NCBI RefSeq assembly: GCF_000307105.1
Contig: NC_018645.1
Coordinates: forward strand, 3,663,501-3,727,500
DNA: 64,000 nt
Reading direction: 5' to 3'
Source: Desulfobacula toluolica Tol2
Lineage (GTDB): Bacteria > Desulfobacterota > Desulfobacteria > Desulfobacterales > Desulfobacteraceae
Below the pieces are notes generated by a model. It did not search any database. It had not been told where the DNA came from and was given only the letters and a program-made list of their open reading frames with translations. Shown in pieces: positions 45,389 to 54,334 of this stretch. Positions within the stretch are counted from its first letter, which is position 1; the number at the start of each line of letters is the position of its first letter. The position numbers and the translations under genes were made by a program.

Positions 45389-47026
45389 ATGATAAATCCT
45401 GTCGATACTACGACTATGAAAAACGAGACTATATTAAAAAAGATAGGCATTGCATCCTTTATCATGATGGCATCCGTATTTGCCAGTCGTGTCATCGGAG
45501 TTTTTCGTGAAATGACCATTGCCGGTGTCGGCGGCATAAACGCCGGTGTTGATGCCTACCAGATCGCGTTTATTCTTCCTGAAATTCTTAACCATATTGT
45601 GGCAAGCGGTTTTCTTTCCATCACCTTTATTCCCATATTTGCCCACTATCTTTCCTCAAACAAAGAAAAGGAAGGATACCGGGTCTTTTCAATTATTTTG
45701 AACGGGTTCGGGCTTCTTTTGTTAGGTTTTATAATTGTCACGATGATATGGGCACCCCGCTTTGTTAACCTGCTGGCACCGGGAATCAATGATCCCGGCA
45801 CCTTTGCTCTTGCCGTAAAAATGACCCGGATCATCATACCTGCCCAGTTTTTCTTTTTTGCCGGCGGGCTTCTGATGGCGGTTCAGTTTGCCAATGAAAA
45901 ATTTTTCATCCCTGCTCTTGCACCGTTGATATACAATGTATCCATTATTCTGGGCGGACTTGTTTTAGGCCCTTTCATGGGGATGGAAGGATTTGCCTGG
46001 GGCGTACTGGCGGGCGCATTTGTGGGTAATTTTGCACTACAGGTCATGGGCGCAAAAAAACTTGGGGCCAGGTATTACCCTATCCTGTGCTTTACACATC
46101 CTGATTTAATACGTTACGTTCAGCTCACACTACCTTTAATGATAGGGTTAACCATGACATTCTCAACGGAAATTCTCTTGAAATTTTTCGGGTCTTATTT
46201 GCCTTCCGGCAGTATTGCCGCCATGAATTATGCTCTCAGGGTTATGTTTATTATTGTTGGACTTTTCGGGCAGGCCATCGGGGTTGCCTCTTATCCGTTT
46301 ATGGCAAAACTGGCCCGTCAAGGCAATATTTTTGAGTTAAACCGCCTGTTAAACAAAACATTGAAATTTATTTTCCTGGTCATTCCTTTTTGTGTTCTGT
46401 TTATTGTGTTAAGCCGTGAAATTGTAACCATACTTTTTCAAAGAGGTCAATTTGATGCCCAGGCAACCATGGTGACCACGGGAATTCTGCCTTTTTTCAT
46501 GGTCGGTGCTTTTGCTTTTTCAGCCCAGAACATTGTTTCAAGGGGATACTATGCCATTCAAAACACCCTTTTTCCGGCTATTTTCACAACTCTTTGTGTT
46601 TTATTCAGCCTGCCTGTTATTTTCCTGTTCATGAAAATAATGGGAGCCCAGGGAGTGGCCTTAGGGTTATCACTGTCGGTGATCATCCAGGCATTTATCC
46701 TGTTTGAATGCTGGAACAAAAAAAGTTTAAATTCTGAAAAAAAAGAGGTTTATCAGTTCTTTTTAAAAATGATCCCCATCAGCCTGATGATGGGGATCAT
46801 ACTTTTTATAACCGCTTCCGGCCTGCGACTATTCATTGATCCTGCAACTCTTTTGGGGTCTTTGGCCATTGCAGGTCTGATCGGAATTGAATTTTTATTT
46901 CTATTTTTCTTAACCGGGTCTGTTTTAAACATACCGGAAATTCTTATTTTCTATGAAAACATTTACAAAAGGATTTTCCCATGGCTAAAAAAACGATTGA
47001 AAAAACAAATGAAAAAATCACAATAG
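45389..47026 (+). CDS. murJ: lipid II flippase MurJ
   Basis: A 545-residue MOP-superfamily transporter with about 14 helices. Signature pieces are FASRVIGVFREMTIAG at the N-terminus, the gate region PEILNHIVASGFLSITFIPIF, and SREIVTILFQRGQFD. It flips lipid II across the inner membrane during peptidoglycan synthesis. The start is uncertain: ATG 45389 or ATG 45416 (MKNETILKK); neither has a clear RBS. It overlaps the sir2 gene by 46 bases. Confidence 0.93.
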   Translation: MINPVDTTTMKNETILKKIGIASFIMMASVFASRVIGVFREMTIAGVGGINAGVDAYQIAFILPEILNHIVASGFLSITFIPIFAHYLSSNKEKEGYRVFSIILNGFGLLLLGFIIVTMIWAPRFVNLLAPGINDPGTFALAVKMTRIIIPAQFFFFAGGLLMAVQFANEKFFIPALAPLIYNVSIILGGLVLGPFMGMEGFAWGVLAGAFVGNFALQVMGAKKLGARYYPILCFTHPDLIRYVQLTLPLMIGLTMTFSTEILLKFFGSYLPSGSIAAMNYALRVMFIIVGLFGQAIGVASYPFMAKLARQGNIFELNRLLNKTLKFIFLVIPFCVLFIVLSREIVTILFQRGQFDAQATMVTTGILPFFMVGAFAFSAQNIVSRGYYAIQNTLFPAIFTTLCVLFSLPVIFLFMKIMGAQGVALGLSLSVIIQAFILFECWNKKSLNSEKKEVYQFFLKMIPISLMMGIILFITASGLRLFIDPATLLGSLAIAGLIGIEFLFLFFLTGSVLNIPEILIFYENIYKRIFPWLKKRLKKQMKKSQ

Positions 47027-47760
47027 CAGCCGATAAAATCAAAGCATCAAATAATTTGGTTATCTTTACCGGCGCCGGTATCTCAACAGAAAGCGGAATA
47101 CCCGATTACAGAAGCCAGGGGGGCATTTGGGACAAATTCCAGCCAGTGTACTTTGATGAATTCATGTCGTCCAAAAAAGCTCGGATCAAGTATTGGGAAC
47201 AGCGGCTTGACATGGAAAAAAGCCTGTCTGTATCCAAACCCAACAAGGGCCATAAAAGCATTGCAAAACTTCATGAAATGGGCAAATTAAAGGCTTTGAT
47301 CACACAGAATATTGACGGACTTCATGAAGCATCCGGCATTCCGGCAAAAAAAATCATTGAACTGCACGGCAACACCCGGCGCGTAAGGTGCATGAGTTGC
47401 AGCAAACTGATCTCCTGGGAGGAAACACAAAAGATGATTGATGCAGGCGAAAAGGCGCCTGAATGTTCCTGCGGCGGATATTTTAAGCCGGACACGGTTT
47501 CGTTCGGCCAGGCCATGCCGGTCGAGGAGACCAGGAGAGCTGTCGAGTTGTCAACCAACAGTGATGTCTTTATTGTCGTGGGTTCCACACTTCTGGTTCA
47601 ACCGGCAGCCTTGATGCCGGAATATGCTAAAACTGCCGGTGCTTTTCTTGTTATCATCAATCTTTCTGAAACTCCTTATGATACAAAATGTGATGTACTG
47701 ATCAGGGGAAAGGCAGGAGATGTCCTGAAAAATATTGTTAATCAGGTTATCTCTGACTGA
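46981..47760 (+). CDS. cobB: NAD-dependent Sir2 protein deacylase
   Basis: A 259-residue sirtuin. NAD site TGAGISTESGIPDYRS, TQNIDGLH, catalytic His in ELHGN, a four-Cys zinc site (CMSCS ... CSCGG) and GSTLLVQPAA. It removes acyl groups from lysines using NAD; the classical bacterial substrate is acetyl-CoA synthetase, and two such enzymes are encoded in this window. The gene starts inside the end of murJ and lacks a strong RBS, suggesting translational coupling. Confidence 0.92.
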   Translation: MAKKTIEKTNEKITIAADKIKASNNLVIFTGAGISTESGIPDYRSQGGIWDKFQPVYFDEFMSSKKARIKYWEQRLDMEKSLSVSKPNKGHKSIAKLHEMGKLKALITQNIDGLHEASGIPAKKIIELHGNTRRVRCMSCSKLISWEETQKMIDAGEKAPECSCGGYFKPDTVSFGQAMPVEETRRAVELSTNSDVFIVVGSTLLVQPAALMPEYAKTAGAFLVIINLSETPYDTKCDVLIRGKAGDVLKNIVNQVISD

Positions 47761-47794
47761 AAAGGAAATTGGGATAAGGGCTATCATCAACTTG

Positions 47795-47866
47795 CCGCTG
47801 TAACTTTAGCTGTGCTTTGTCTGTCTCAACAAATTTTGAGCAGCCGATCTGTTAAAGTTACAGCGG
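47795..47866. repeat. perfect 14-base inverted repeat with nested hairpin
   Basis: CCGCTGTAACTTTA and its exact complement TAAAGTTACAGCGG are 44 bases apart, with CTCAA / TTGAG nested between. It lies after sir2 and has no T-run. It may be a recombination site, a decayed attC or an IS relic. Confidence 0.5.
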
Positions 47867-47922
47867 TAATATAATTGTCGGGTGATTGTCCATCCAGCGC
47901 CCGGTCTACTTGTTGTTAAAAT

Positions 47923-47977
47923 CACAAATAACCGCTTCAAATGAAGCGCAGCGGAATTTGTATCCGATTAATTTGTG
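47923..47977. repeat. hairpin after the methyltransferase cassette
   Basis: Arms CACAAAT / ATTTGTG enclose CCGCT / AGCGG with bulges. It overlaps the methyltransferase stop codon, where an integron cassette would carry attC, but canonical GTTRRRY ends are not clear. Confidence 0.4.
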
Positions 47978-48798
47978 TTGTTATACTTTTTTTCGCCTAA
48001 AGTATATAAAACACCCATTTCAAGCCAGATGCCTTTGTCAGATGCAAATTCTTTTATTTCAGCTAAATGTTCTTTTTTGAATTTTATAAAATCATTTTTG
48101 GAAAGTTGATTTACCAATCCACGAAAACCTCCGTTCCATATTATGTACCACCAGTCCGAGACATCTTTTAGATAGTAACCAAAATCTTTCTGCTTACATT
48201 GTATATTCTGCAATCCGGCTTCTTTAAAAAGAGAGGTGCATTGTTCTTTTGTTGCAACTCGTTTCCAAGCAATGCTTGGCACTTCAATTCCATAATTTTC
48301 AAGGCGGTTGATAAATAGATTGAAAAGAGGAGTAAAGGCATTGTCGAAGAATGTTGTTATAAGGACTGTGCCTCCGGCTTTGACTTTACTGGCTATATGG
48401 ATTAGTTGTTTTTCCATATCCTCGACGAAAAAAATACTAAAAGCGCTTACTGCGATATCAAAATTATTATCTTTGTAATCAATAGCCTGCATGTCCATTT
48501 CAACAAATGTAACATTTTGTATTCCCAGCTCATTTTTGTTTTTAATGGCCTGGGTGAGCATACCTTCTGAAAAATCTATACCCGTCACCTGTCCATCCGG
48601 CAAATATTTAGCAATAGCAAGTGCCACATATCCAGTTCCTGTGGCCACATCAATTACATGCTCATCTCCCCTCAAATTTAAAAATGAGGAGACTTGATTA
48701 GGGGTCTCAGAAAAAAAACGCATTGCTGAATGTCCATATCCATCAGAAACAGCATTAAATGTATTCTTATATAATTCTTTTAATTCAATATGATCCAT
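47968..48798 (-). CDS. class I SAM-dependent methyltransferase
   Basis: A 276-residue methyltransferase. Motif I is VIDVATGTGYVALAIA, the acidic post-I residue is in GIDFSEGML, and motif II/III is FDIAVSAFSIFF. It resembles UbiE/Methyltransf_11 small-molecule enzymes. The substrate is unknown. An attC-like GTTAGGC lies 27 bases before its ATG and AAGGAAG serves as RBS, the usual layout of an integron gene cassette. Cassettes of this kind often encode methyltransferases. Confidence 0.88.
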   Translation of the reverse strand: MDHIELKELYKNTFNAVSDGYGHSAMRFFSETPNQVSSFLNLRGDEHVIDVATGTGYVALAIAKYLPDGQVTGIDFSEGMLTQAIKNKNELGIQNVTFVEMDMQAIDYKDNNFDIAVSAFSIFFVEDMEKQLIHIASKVKAGGTVLITTFFDNAFTPLFNLFINRLENYGIEVPSIAWKRVATKEQCTSLFKEAGLQNIQCKQKDFGYYLKDVSDWWYIIWNGGFRGLVNQLSKNDFIKFKKEHLAEIKEFASDKGIWLEMGVLYTLGEKKYNNTN

Positions 48799-48824
48799 AA
48801 TAATACTTCCTTGTTTAGTTTGAA

Positions 48825-48877
48825 GCCTAACACGGCCTTCACCAGCGGCAATTTTGCTGCAACTACGTGTATTATGT
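48825..48877 (-). other. attC-like integron recombination site
   Basis: On the minus strand it reads ACATAAT-ACACG ... CGTGT-TAGGC. The 3' end GTTAGGC matches the core GTTRRRY, and the outer arms ACACG / CGTGT pair. Inner arms GCAGC / GCTG pair with unpaired bases between, as in folded attC. It begins 13 bases after the DUF3795 stop and ends before the methyltransferase start. No IntI is in the window. Confidence 0.55.
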
Positions 48878-48890
48878 TCCTGATATGATA

Positions 48891-49285
48891 TTATTTGTCA
48901 GATAGTGTCCATGGTTTTGTAAAGTAGGTTTCGCGAACTTCAGATGCCTTTGACTTTGCCCAGTTTTCCAGCCCCATCTTATTTATTAAACATAAATTGA
49001 AGACTTTCATATTATGCGGCAGCTCAGTAGCCCTGTCAGCATAAGGGTGTAAGTTGTCACATGGAAATTCGTTACAATCTCCACAAAAATCAAGGCCCTT
49101 GTTTTTAGAGCATTCATATGCAGCACAACTATGCGAATCACCAAAGATATATTTTTGTAATGGTATCTTGCCATCGTGATTTCGGCATCCTTTGCACAGC
49201 ATTATTTCAACAGGTACATTATATTCTTCGGACATTTTTTCAACTACAGCTCTTGCTTCCTTGTTTTCAAGGGCCAAATAGAAAT
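48891..49285 (-). pseudogene. DUF3795 protein, 5' end cut by IS66
   Basis: The readable protein ends GLENWAKSKASEVRETYF and contains the Cys-rich core of DUF3795: CKGCRN, SCAAYECSK, LDFCGDCNEFPC. Full members begin with a CGL-x-C-x2-C motif that is absent here. The apparent ATG at 49307 lies inside the IS66 left end, so the first few codons are IS sequence and the true N-terminus (about 15-25 residues) is lost. The native part ends at 49285. It was probably an integron cassette gene. Confidence 0.75.
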
Positions 49286-49361
49286 GTAAGCGGTAATTAA
49301 ACCCCATCTACTAAGGCCTCCAGATTTCGCTTAATATCTCTTCTCAAAAAGGAGGTGTGTA

Positions 49362-49682
49362 TTGAGCAAATCGTGGAAGAAAATAAACGAAGAAAAGGCA
49401 ATATTCTGGAAAACACATATCGATCAATGGACTGAATCCCGCCTGTCCCAAATAGAGTACTGCCGCCAGAATGGCCTGAGGCCGAACAGGTTCACCTATT
49501 GGAAGATTAAATTCGGTAAACCAAATCAGCCCACAGGACTGGTTCAGGTTCCTGTGCCGACTCACTTTTGTCAAGCAGGGCTAAAACTGAATATAGGCCG
49601 GGAACTGCAAGTGGAAATCCCCGACGGTTTTAAGAAAGAAACCCTTGAGCAGGTGCTTTCTGTATTGAAGGCTGTCCAATGA
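49362..49682 (+). CDS. tnpA: IS66 accessory protein TnpA
   Basis: A 106-residue protein starting from TTG seven bases after a perfect AAAGGAGG. It has SRLSQIEYCRQNGLRPNRFTYWK, the helix-turn-helix-like N-terminal region of IS66 Orf1 proteins. Its ATGA overlap with tnpB couples translation. Length is at the short end for the family but intact. Confidence 0.88.
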   Translation: MSKSWKKINEEKAIFWKTHIDQWTESRLSQIEYCRQNGLRPNRFTYWKIKFGKPNQPTGLVQVPVPTHFCQAGLKLNIGRELQVEIPDGFKKETLEQVLSVLKAVQ

Positions 49683-50026
49683 TGAATTTTCCGTCAGACA
49701 CCAAGGTCTATCTATTCTTAGGCGCAACGGATATGCGCAAAGCTATTAACGGATTGTCCGTCATTGTCAGTGAACAGATGCAACTTGACATATTTTCCTC
49801 CAACTTGTTTGTATTCTGCAACCGGACGCAGACCATTTTAAAAATTTTATACTGGGATAAAAATGGCTTCTGTATGTGGCAGAAACGTCTTGAAAAAGAC
49901 CGTTTCAAGTGGCCGAAAACATCTGACGATGTCATGAATATTACCAGTCGAGAGTTGTCCTGGTTAGTTGACGGCCTGAATATAAATCAGGCACATAAAC
50001 CCTTGAAATATTCCATGATTTATTGA
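49679..50026 (+). CDS. tnpB: IS66 accessory protein TnpB
   Basis: A 115-residue IS66 Orf2 protein. VYLFLGATDMRKAINGLSVIV near the N-terminus and ILYWDKNGFCMWQKRLEKDRF are the family hallmarks. Its role in transposition is required but undefined. Confidence 0.9.
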   Translation: MMNFPSDTKVYLFLGATDMRKAINGLSVIVSEQMQLDIFSSNLFVFCNRTQTILKILYWDKNGFCMWQKRLEKDRFKWPKTSDDVMNITSRELSWLVDGLNINQAHKPLKYSMIY

Positions 50027-50070
50027 TGTTAAAACTATGAAAAAGCCCGTGGTTATGGTATATACAGTCC

Positions 50071-51603
50071 ATGACTAAAGGCAAGGTAAAAGGTAATCGG
50101 GATCTGGATGAAGTGAAGAAAATTGCTTGTGATTTGATTGATGAGAATCAAATCCTTAAAGAGCAGGTTAAATCACTTCAGAATATGATCTTTGGTCGCA
50201 AATCAGAGAAAACGCCTAAAGATGACGGGCAAATGTCTCTGTTCGATATGCCTGAACCCGAACTTCCTATCCTGGAAAAAGAGGAGGAAGACGTAACGAT
50301 TGGTGAACATACCCGTAAAAAACGTGGCCGCAAGCCTTTACCCGCCGATCTTCCCCGTATAGATGTTATACATGAACTCAGCGAGGATGAAAGACAGTGC
50401 AACTGCGGTTGCCTTAAGGAACGCATCGGCCAGGAAGAGTCAGAACAACTGGACTATATCCCTGCCAAAGTAAGGGTACTTCGAAACATCCGGTATAAAT
50501 ACGCCTGCAAAAATTGTGAAGGTGTGGAAGACGACGGCCCCACCGTGTCAATTGCCAGGATGCCTGAACAGATTATCCCCAAAAGCATTGCTAACCCGGG
50601 CCTTCTGGCACATATTCTGACCGCAAAATTTGCAGATGCCCTGCCGTTTTACCGTCAGGAAAAGCAATTTACCAGGATCGGTATTGAACTTGGCCGGTCG
50701 ACCATGTGTACATGGGCCATGAAAGTCGCTGACGCCTGTGATATTCTAATCGACATGATGCAAAAGGACATACTGGCAAGCCCGATGATTGGTGCTGATG
50801 AAACACCTCTTCTGGTCTTAAAGGGCCCCCGGAAATCAAAATCATATATGTGGATTTTTAGAGGTGGTCCGCCTGATATGCCAATTATTCAATTCCAATA
50901 TCATCCGACACGATCCGGAGATGTTGCCGCATCATTTTTGAATGGATACAAAGGCATTGTTCAGACGGATGGCTATAAAGGATATGATTTTCTGGACAAA
51001 ATAACGGATATCATTCATGTGGCATGCTGGACTCACGCCCGCAGGGGATTTAAAAATGTAACAAAAGCTGCAGGGAATAAAAAGAGTTCATCGGGCAATG
51101 CCGGCACCGCTTTAAAGTATATCAGTCTGCTTTATAAAATTGAAAAAGAAGCCCGGGTGCAGGAATTAACGCCTGACCAATTATATGCTCGGAGGCAAAA
51201 AGAAGCGGTTCCAATTTTAGAAGAGTTCAAGAAATGGCTTGATGCAAGAGTGGAAAAAGTTCCTCCCAAAAGTCTGCTTGGCAAGGCGATCCATTATACT
51301 CTCAACCAATGGCACAGGCTCATCCAATACACGACCGACGGAATCATCAGGCCTGATAACAATCTGGTTGAAAATGCCATCCGACCTTTTGTGGTCGGAC
51401 GAAAGAATTGGCTTTTCTCGGACACCGTTAAGGGTGCCCGGGCCAGTGCACTGATTTACAGCTTGATTGAAACAGCCAAATCAAATGGGCTGGAGCCATA
51501 TTGGTATCTCAAATATCTGTTTGAACACTTGCCTGAGGCTATGACGGAAGATGATTTTAAGGCGTTGCTTCCATACAATGTCGATAAAAAACAGTTGGCT
51601 TGA
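50071..51603 (+). CDS. tnpC: IS66 transposase TnpC
   Basis: A 510-residue DDE transposase. An N-terminal leucine-zipper region (DENQILKEQVKSLQNMIFG) is followed by FGRKSEK, a zinc-finger segment (CNCGC ... CKNCEG), the first catalytic Asp in MIGADETPL, the second in VQTDGYKGYD, and the Glu in NNLVENAIRPF. The C-terminal IS66_C part ends at LPYNVDKKQLA. No frameshift or stop, so it may be active. Confidence 0.92.
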   Translation: MTKGKVKGNRDLDEVKKIACDLIDENQILKEQVKSLQNMIFGRKSEKTPKDDGQMSLFDMPEPELPILEKEEEDVTIGEHTRKKRGRKPLPADLPRIDVIHELSEDERQCNCGCLKERIGQEESEQLDYIPAKVRVLRNIRYKYACKNCEGVEDDGPTVSIARMPEQIIPKSIANPGLLAHILTAKFADALPFYRQEKQFTRIGIELGRSTMCTWAMKVADACDILIDMMQKDILASPMIGADETPLLVLKGPRKSKSYMWIFRGGPPDMPIIQFQYHPTRSGDVAASFLNGYKGIVQTDGYKGYDFLDKITDIIHVACWTHARRGFKNVTKAAGNKKSSSGNAGTALKYISLLYKIEKEARVQELTPDQLYARRQKEAVPILEEFKKWLDARVEKVPPKSLLGKAIHYTLNQWHRLIQYTTDGIIRPDNNLVENAIRPFVVGRKNWLFSDTVKGARASALIYSLIETAKSNGLEPYWYLKYLFEHLPEAMTEDDFKALLPYNVDKKQLA

Positions 51604-51640
51604 CCTTCCGCCCCCTGAGTGGGGTTAAAACATCGCTTAC

Positions 51641-52169
51641 CTCCCATGGGAGTAATAAAATAATCTGAATTTAACAATACAGTTCTATTTAGTGCCCCCA
51701 AGGAAGGTCCAAGATCAATGAATAAAAAATCATAAGAGTCGCTATATTTGTTCTTAATAAAATTTAACCAGTTGCTTTTTCGAAAACCTCCAAGATCTCC
51801 TGCAGAACATTTATTCCAAGCATCACTAAAAATATCTTCTATGGAAGATAGTTTAGGGTGTCCTGGGATGAGGTCAAAACAATAACGAGAATCTGATTGG
51901 TTAATGGAAATATTTCCTTCTTTTATGTTTGAATCTCCAGCAACAATATCCTCGAAAAAATAATAAATTGAATGTCGAATACTATTAGGGCCATATATTT
52001 CAAGCCACTTATCTTCGGCTAATATACTTTGTGTCGAGTTCGCTTGGGGATCCAAATCCAAGAACAGAATTCTTTTTTCCAAATATGTCTTATAATAAGA
52101 AGCAAGATTAACCGCTAAAGTTGTTTTTCCAACTCCCCCTTTATTATTGAAAAAGGTAATAATTTCCAT
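51641..52169 (-). pseudogene. ParA/Soj-type ATPase, C-terminus removed by IS66
   Basis: The first 176 residues of a ParA-type ATPase: deviant Walker A NNKGGVGKTT (residues 7-16), LDLDPQANST, and FLFIDLGPSLG. It is truncated after DYFITPMG, where the frame enters the IS right end and stops at 51456. A good RBS (GAGGAG) remains. It is longer than chromosomal Soj up to this point and resembles plasmid/island ParA. No parB or parS is seen. The protein probably does not function. Confidence 0.85.
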
Positions 52170-52453
52170 TTGTATATTCTCCTCGTATAAAGGTTTTTAA
52201 ACCAGGCTTGAAAATGGCGACAGACATCTTCAACACCTTTATAATTGTGGTTTGATTTTAAGCATTTCATTTTTTAGCTTTTTTAAAAAAACAAGTAATT
52301 GAATGTGTCCTGTTATCTCGTTTGATCTGACATATAGTCGTATATCATGAAGAAACTATTGATAACCTGAACGGTTATAACCTTCATATCCGCTGAATTC
52401 CATATCTGCATTACCAGTATTTTAAAATAGTGTAAAGAGATTCCAAATTTCTT

Positions 52454-52550
52454 GAATAACTGCCAGGGGCAGACCTGGTCTTTCGCTCAGATTTGCCCAC
52501 AACAAAACATGAAAGTCACTGTTTGGATTTTTGAAGACTTTCATATAAAC
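52454..52550 (-). repeat. long copy of the dispersed repeat (copy E)
   Basis: About 97 bases. On the minus strand: TTTATATGAAAGTC, loop, GACTTTCATGTTTTGTTGTG, GGGCAAATCTG, ACCAGGTCTGCCCCTGGCAG, TTATTC. ATGAAAGTC / GACTTTCAT forms a stem. It matches 54335-54430 in the opposite direction. Confidence 0.7.
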
Positions 52551-52590
52551 TGCCATGGCAGATCAGTTTGTCACAACAAATAATGAAAGA
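52545..52590 (-). repeat. dispersed CTGCCATGGC repeat, copy D
   Basis: It adjoins copy E. Minus strand: CTTTCATTATTTGTTGTGAC, AAACTGATCTGCCATGGCAG, TTTAT. CTGCCATGGCAG is a perfect 12-base palindrome. Confidence 0.65.
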
Positions 52591-52767
52591 GTAATGCCAA
52601 GGTGGCACTAATGGTATAATCAGAGACAATCAAGAGTTTTAAAATGGGCGGGAACGGAAAAAGTGGTGCGGGGTGATTCTGCATTTGCCAGGTTGACAGC
52701 TCATATAGCATAGAGTATGAAATCTATTCAATTAAAAGACAAATCAGGCTTAAGGAGCGCCTTACTG

Positions 52768-53451
52768 ATGACACAAGAGCCTAAAATACGACCAAGACAG
52801 ATTATTGATACGATCAACAATCTGCTGGATAACGGGATAAAAAAAATCAGTGTCCTCGTCCGCCATTCTGACAGGATGTTCACTGAAGATGCAAACCTGG
52901 AACCCTTTATGACATTAACGGATGAGGGTAAAAAAAATGCGTTTGAGTTCGGTGCCGACCTCCGATCAGCGCCCCTGCCAAGATTATATTCCAGTTTTCT
53001 GGGGCGCTGTATTGAAACTGCTTACTTGATTGATAAGGGTTTTACAAAAACACATAACCAGACCCTTGACCACAATTGCACAAATGAGATGCTTACACCG
53101 TTTTATGTCATTGATATGGACGAAACCGTTCACCGGGTTAAGAAACAAGGCAATGCCCTTTTTTTGAGAAACTGGTTTGATAAGCTAATTGACGAGAGGA
53201 TCATGGAAAACCCGGAAAAAACCGCGAACCGTTTAAGTGAATTTATGATTGAACAGATAAAAAAATATGATGAGAACCGGATAGCTGTCTGTGTTTCCCA
53301 TGACTGGAATATTTATGTGTTAAAAGAGTTTAAATTGGGACTCAAACATGAAACATCAGGAGATGTGGGCTTCCTTGACGGGGTCGTATTTTTTGAAAAA
53401 GAAAATCAATACTATATTATAAATCACCAGGCAGGCCCGGTATTATTATAA
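52768..53451 (+). CDS. histidine phosphatase superfamily protein
   Basis: A 227-residue branch-1 histidine phosphatase. VLVRHSDR holds the phosphorylated His in a variant RHS instead of the usual RHG, the second Arg is in SSFLGRCIETA, and the second His is in CVSHDWNIY. I use ATG 52768 (MTQEPKIRP) because AAGGAG lies 11 bases upstream; ATG 52717 has no RBS and overlaps a -10-like box. The substrate is unknown. It precedes the MBL-fold gene by 20 bases. Confidence 0.8.
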   Translation: MTQEPKIRPRQIIDTINNLLDNGIKKISVLVRHSDRMFTEDANLEPFMTLTDEGKKNAFEFGADLRSAPLPRLYSSFLGRCIETAYLIDKGFTKTHNQTLDHNCTNEMLTPFYVIDMDETVHRVKKQGNALFLRNWFDKLIDERIMENPEKTANRLSEFMIEQIKKYDENRIAVCVSHDWNIYVLKEFKLGLKHETSGDVGFLDGVVFFEKENQYYIINHQAGPVLL

Positions 53452-53471
53452 CAAAATCAAAGGAACTCATT

Positions 53472-54323
53472 TTGGAAAAAACAAAAATCACAATTGTATG
53501 CGAAAACAGAGCCAGTGAAAAAATGGGCATCATGGGTGAACATGGATTTTGTGCCCTCATAGAAAAAAACAAAGAACAAATTTTGCTGGATACCGGCCAG
53601 GGCTTATGTTTAAAAGCCAATGCCCATGTTCTGGACATTGACCTGGCCGGCATAAGGAAGATCGTCCTGAGCCATGGCCACTTTGACCATACCGGAGGAC
53701 TTGCCGATTTAATGCCTCGAAACGAAAAAACAGAAGTCTGGGCACATCCGGATATTTTTTCTCCAAAATATGTTCGCAGGGGAGTTGAAGACAAGGACAA
53801 AGAGTCGTTTATAGGCATTCGATTCAGCCAGGAGCAACTTGAAGCTGACATGAATGCTCAATTTCATTTTAAAAAAGAGTTTTCAGCCATATCAGATGAT
53901 ATCTTTTTTTCCGGTGAAATACCAAGAAAGACAAACTTTGAAGGCAGCGACACCCGTCTGCTGGTCAAGCAGGGGCAATCCTTTATCCCTGACCCTTTAC
54001 TGGATGATGCATCTCTTTTGATTGAAACAGCATCAGGACCTGTAATCCTTGCAGGATGTGCCCATTCAGGCATCGTGAACGTCATGAACCATTTTTCCCA
54101 GAAAACCGGATACACATCCTTTCATGCGGTTATCGGCGGAACCCACCTGGGATTTTTAAATTCAGATCAACAGCTTGAAAAAACAATGGATGCATTTGAA
54201 CACTACAACCTCAAACTAATTGCCGTTTCCCACTGCACGGGTAATGAGGCTGCAGCCGCCTGCCACAACCGCTTCAAGAACCGGTTTGCCTTTGCCAATG
54301 CAGGATGGAGTATGGAGTTTTAA
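53472..54323 (+). CDS. MBL-fold metallo-hydrolase
   Basis: A 283-residue metallo-beta-lactamase-fold protein starting from TTG behind AAAGGA. The metal motif is LSHGHFDHTGG, later ligands lie in AGCAHSGIVNV and VIGGTHLGFL, and the final His in AVSHCTGNEAA. This set is typical of the DHPMP-synthase-like (COG1237) subfamily found in archaea and sulfate reducers, whose members act in pterin-type pathways or are uncharacterised. It forms a two-gene unit with the histidine phosphatase. Confidence 0.88.
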   Translation: MEKTKITIVCENRASEKMGIMGEHGFCALIEKNKEQILLDTGQGLCLKANAHVLDIDLAGIRKIVLSHGHFDHTGGLADLMPRNEKTEVWAHPDIFSPKYVRRGVEDKDKESFIGIRFSQEQLEADMNAQFHFKKEFSAISDDIFFSGEIPRKTNFEGSDTRLLVKQGQSFIPDPLLDDASLLIETASGPVILAGCAHSGIVNVMNHFSQKTGYTSFHAVIGGTHLGFLNSDQQLEKTMDAFEHYNLKLIAVSHCTGNEAAAACHNRFKNRFAFANAGWSMEF

Positions 54324-54334
54324 CCGCACTTCAT

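Larger units (their letters stand above)
49286..51640 (+). mobile_element. IS66-family insertion sequence, complete
   Basis: It carries tnpA, tnpB and tnpC in IS66 order. The left end starts GTAAGCGGTAATTAAACCCC and the right end, read inward, GTAAGCGATGTTTTAACCCC (16 of 20 identical). Flanks are ATAGAAAT and CTCCCATG, so there is no 8-base target duplication. Confidence 0.9.
52170..52767. other. intergenic region with tandem repeat copies
   Basis: Almost 600 bases. The first half is AT-rich with nothing recognisable except a short run of degenerate coding-like sequence. The second half contains two adjoining copies of the dispersed repeat (52454-52590) and a candidate promoter (TTGACA at 52694, -10 near 52717). 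Confidence 0.55.

Noticed and set aside
46981..47026. Overlap of murJ and sir2 as an error
   Set aside because: Both frames are clean and the sirtuin has no better start inside; a 46-base overlap is unusual but plausible.
47923..47977. Second attC site after the methyltransferase
   Set aside because: The hairpin is real but the GTTRRRY/RYYYAAC ends are not convincing, so it is listed only as a hairpin.
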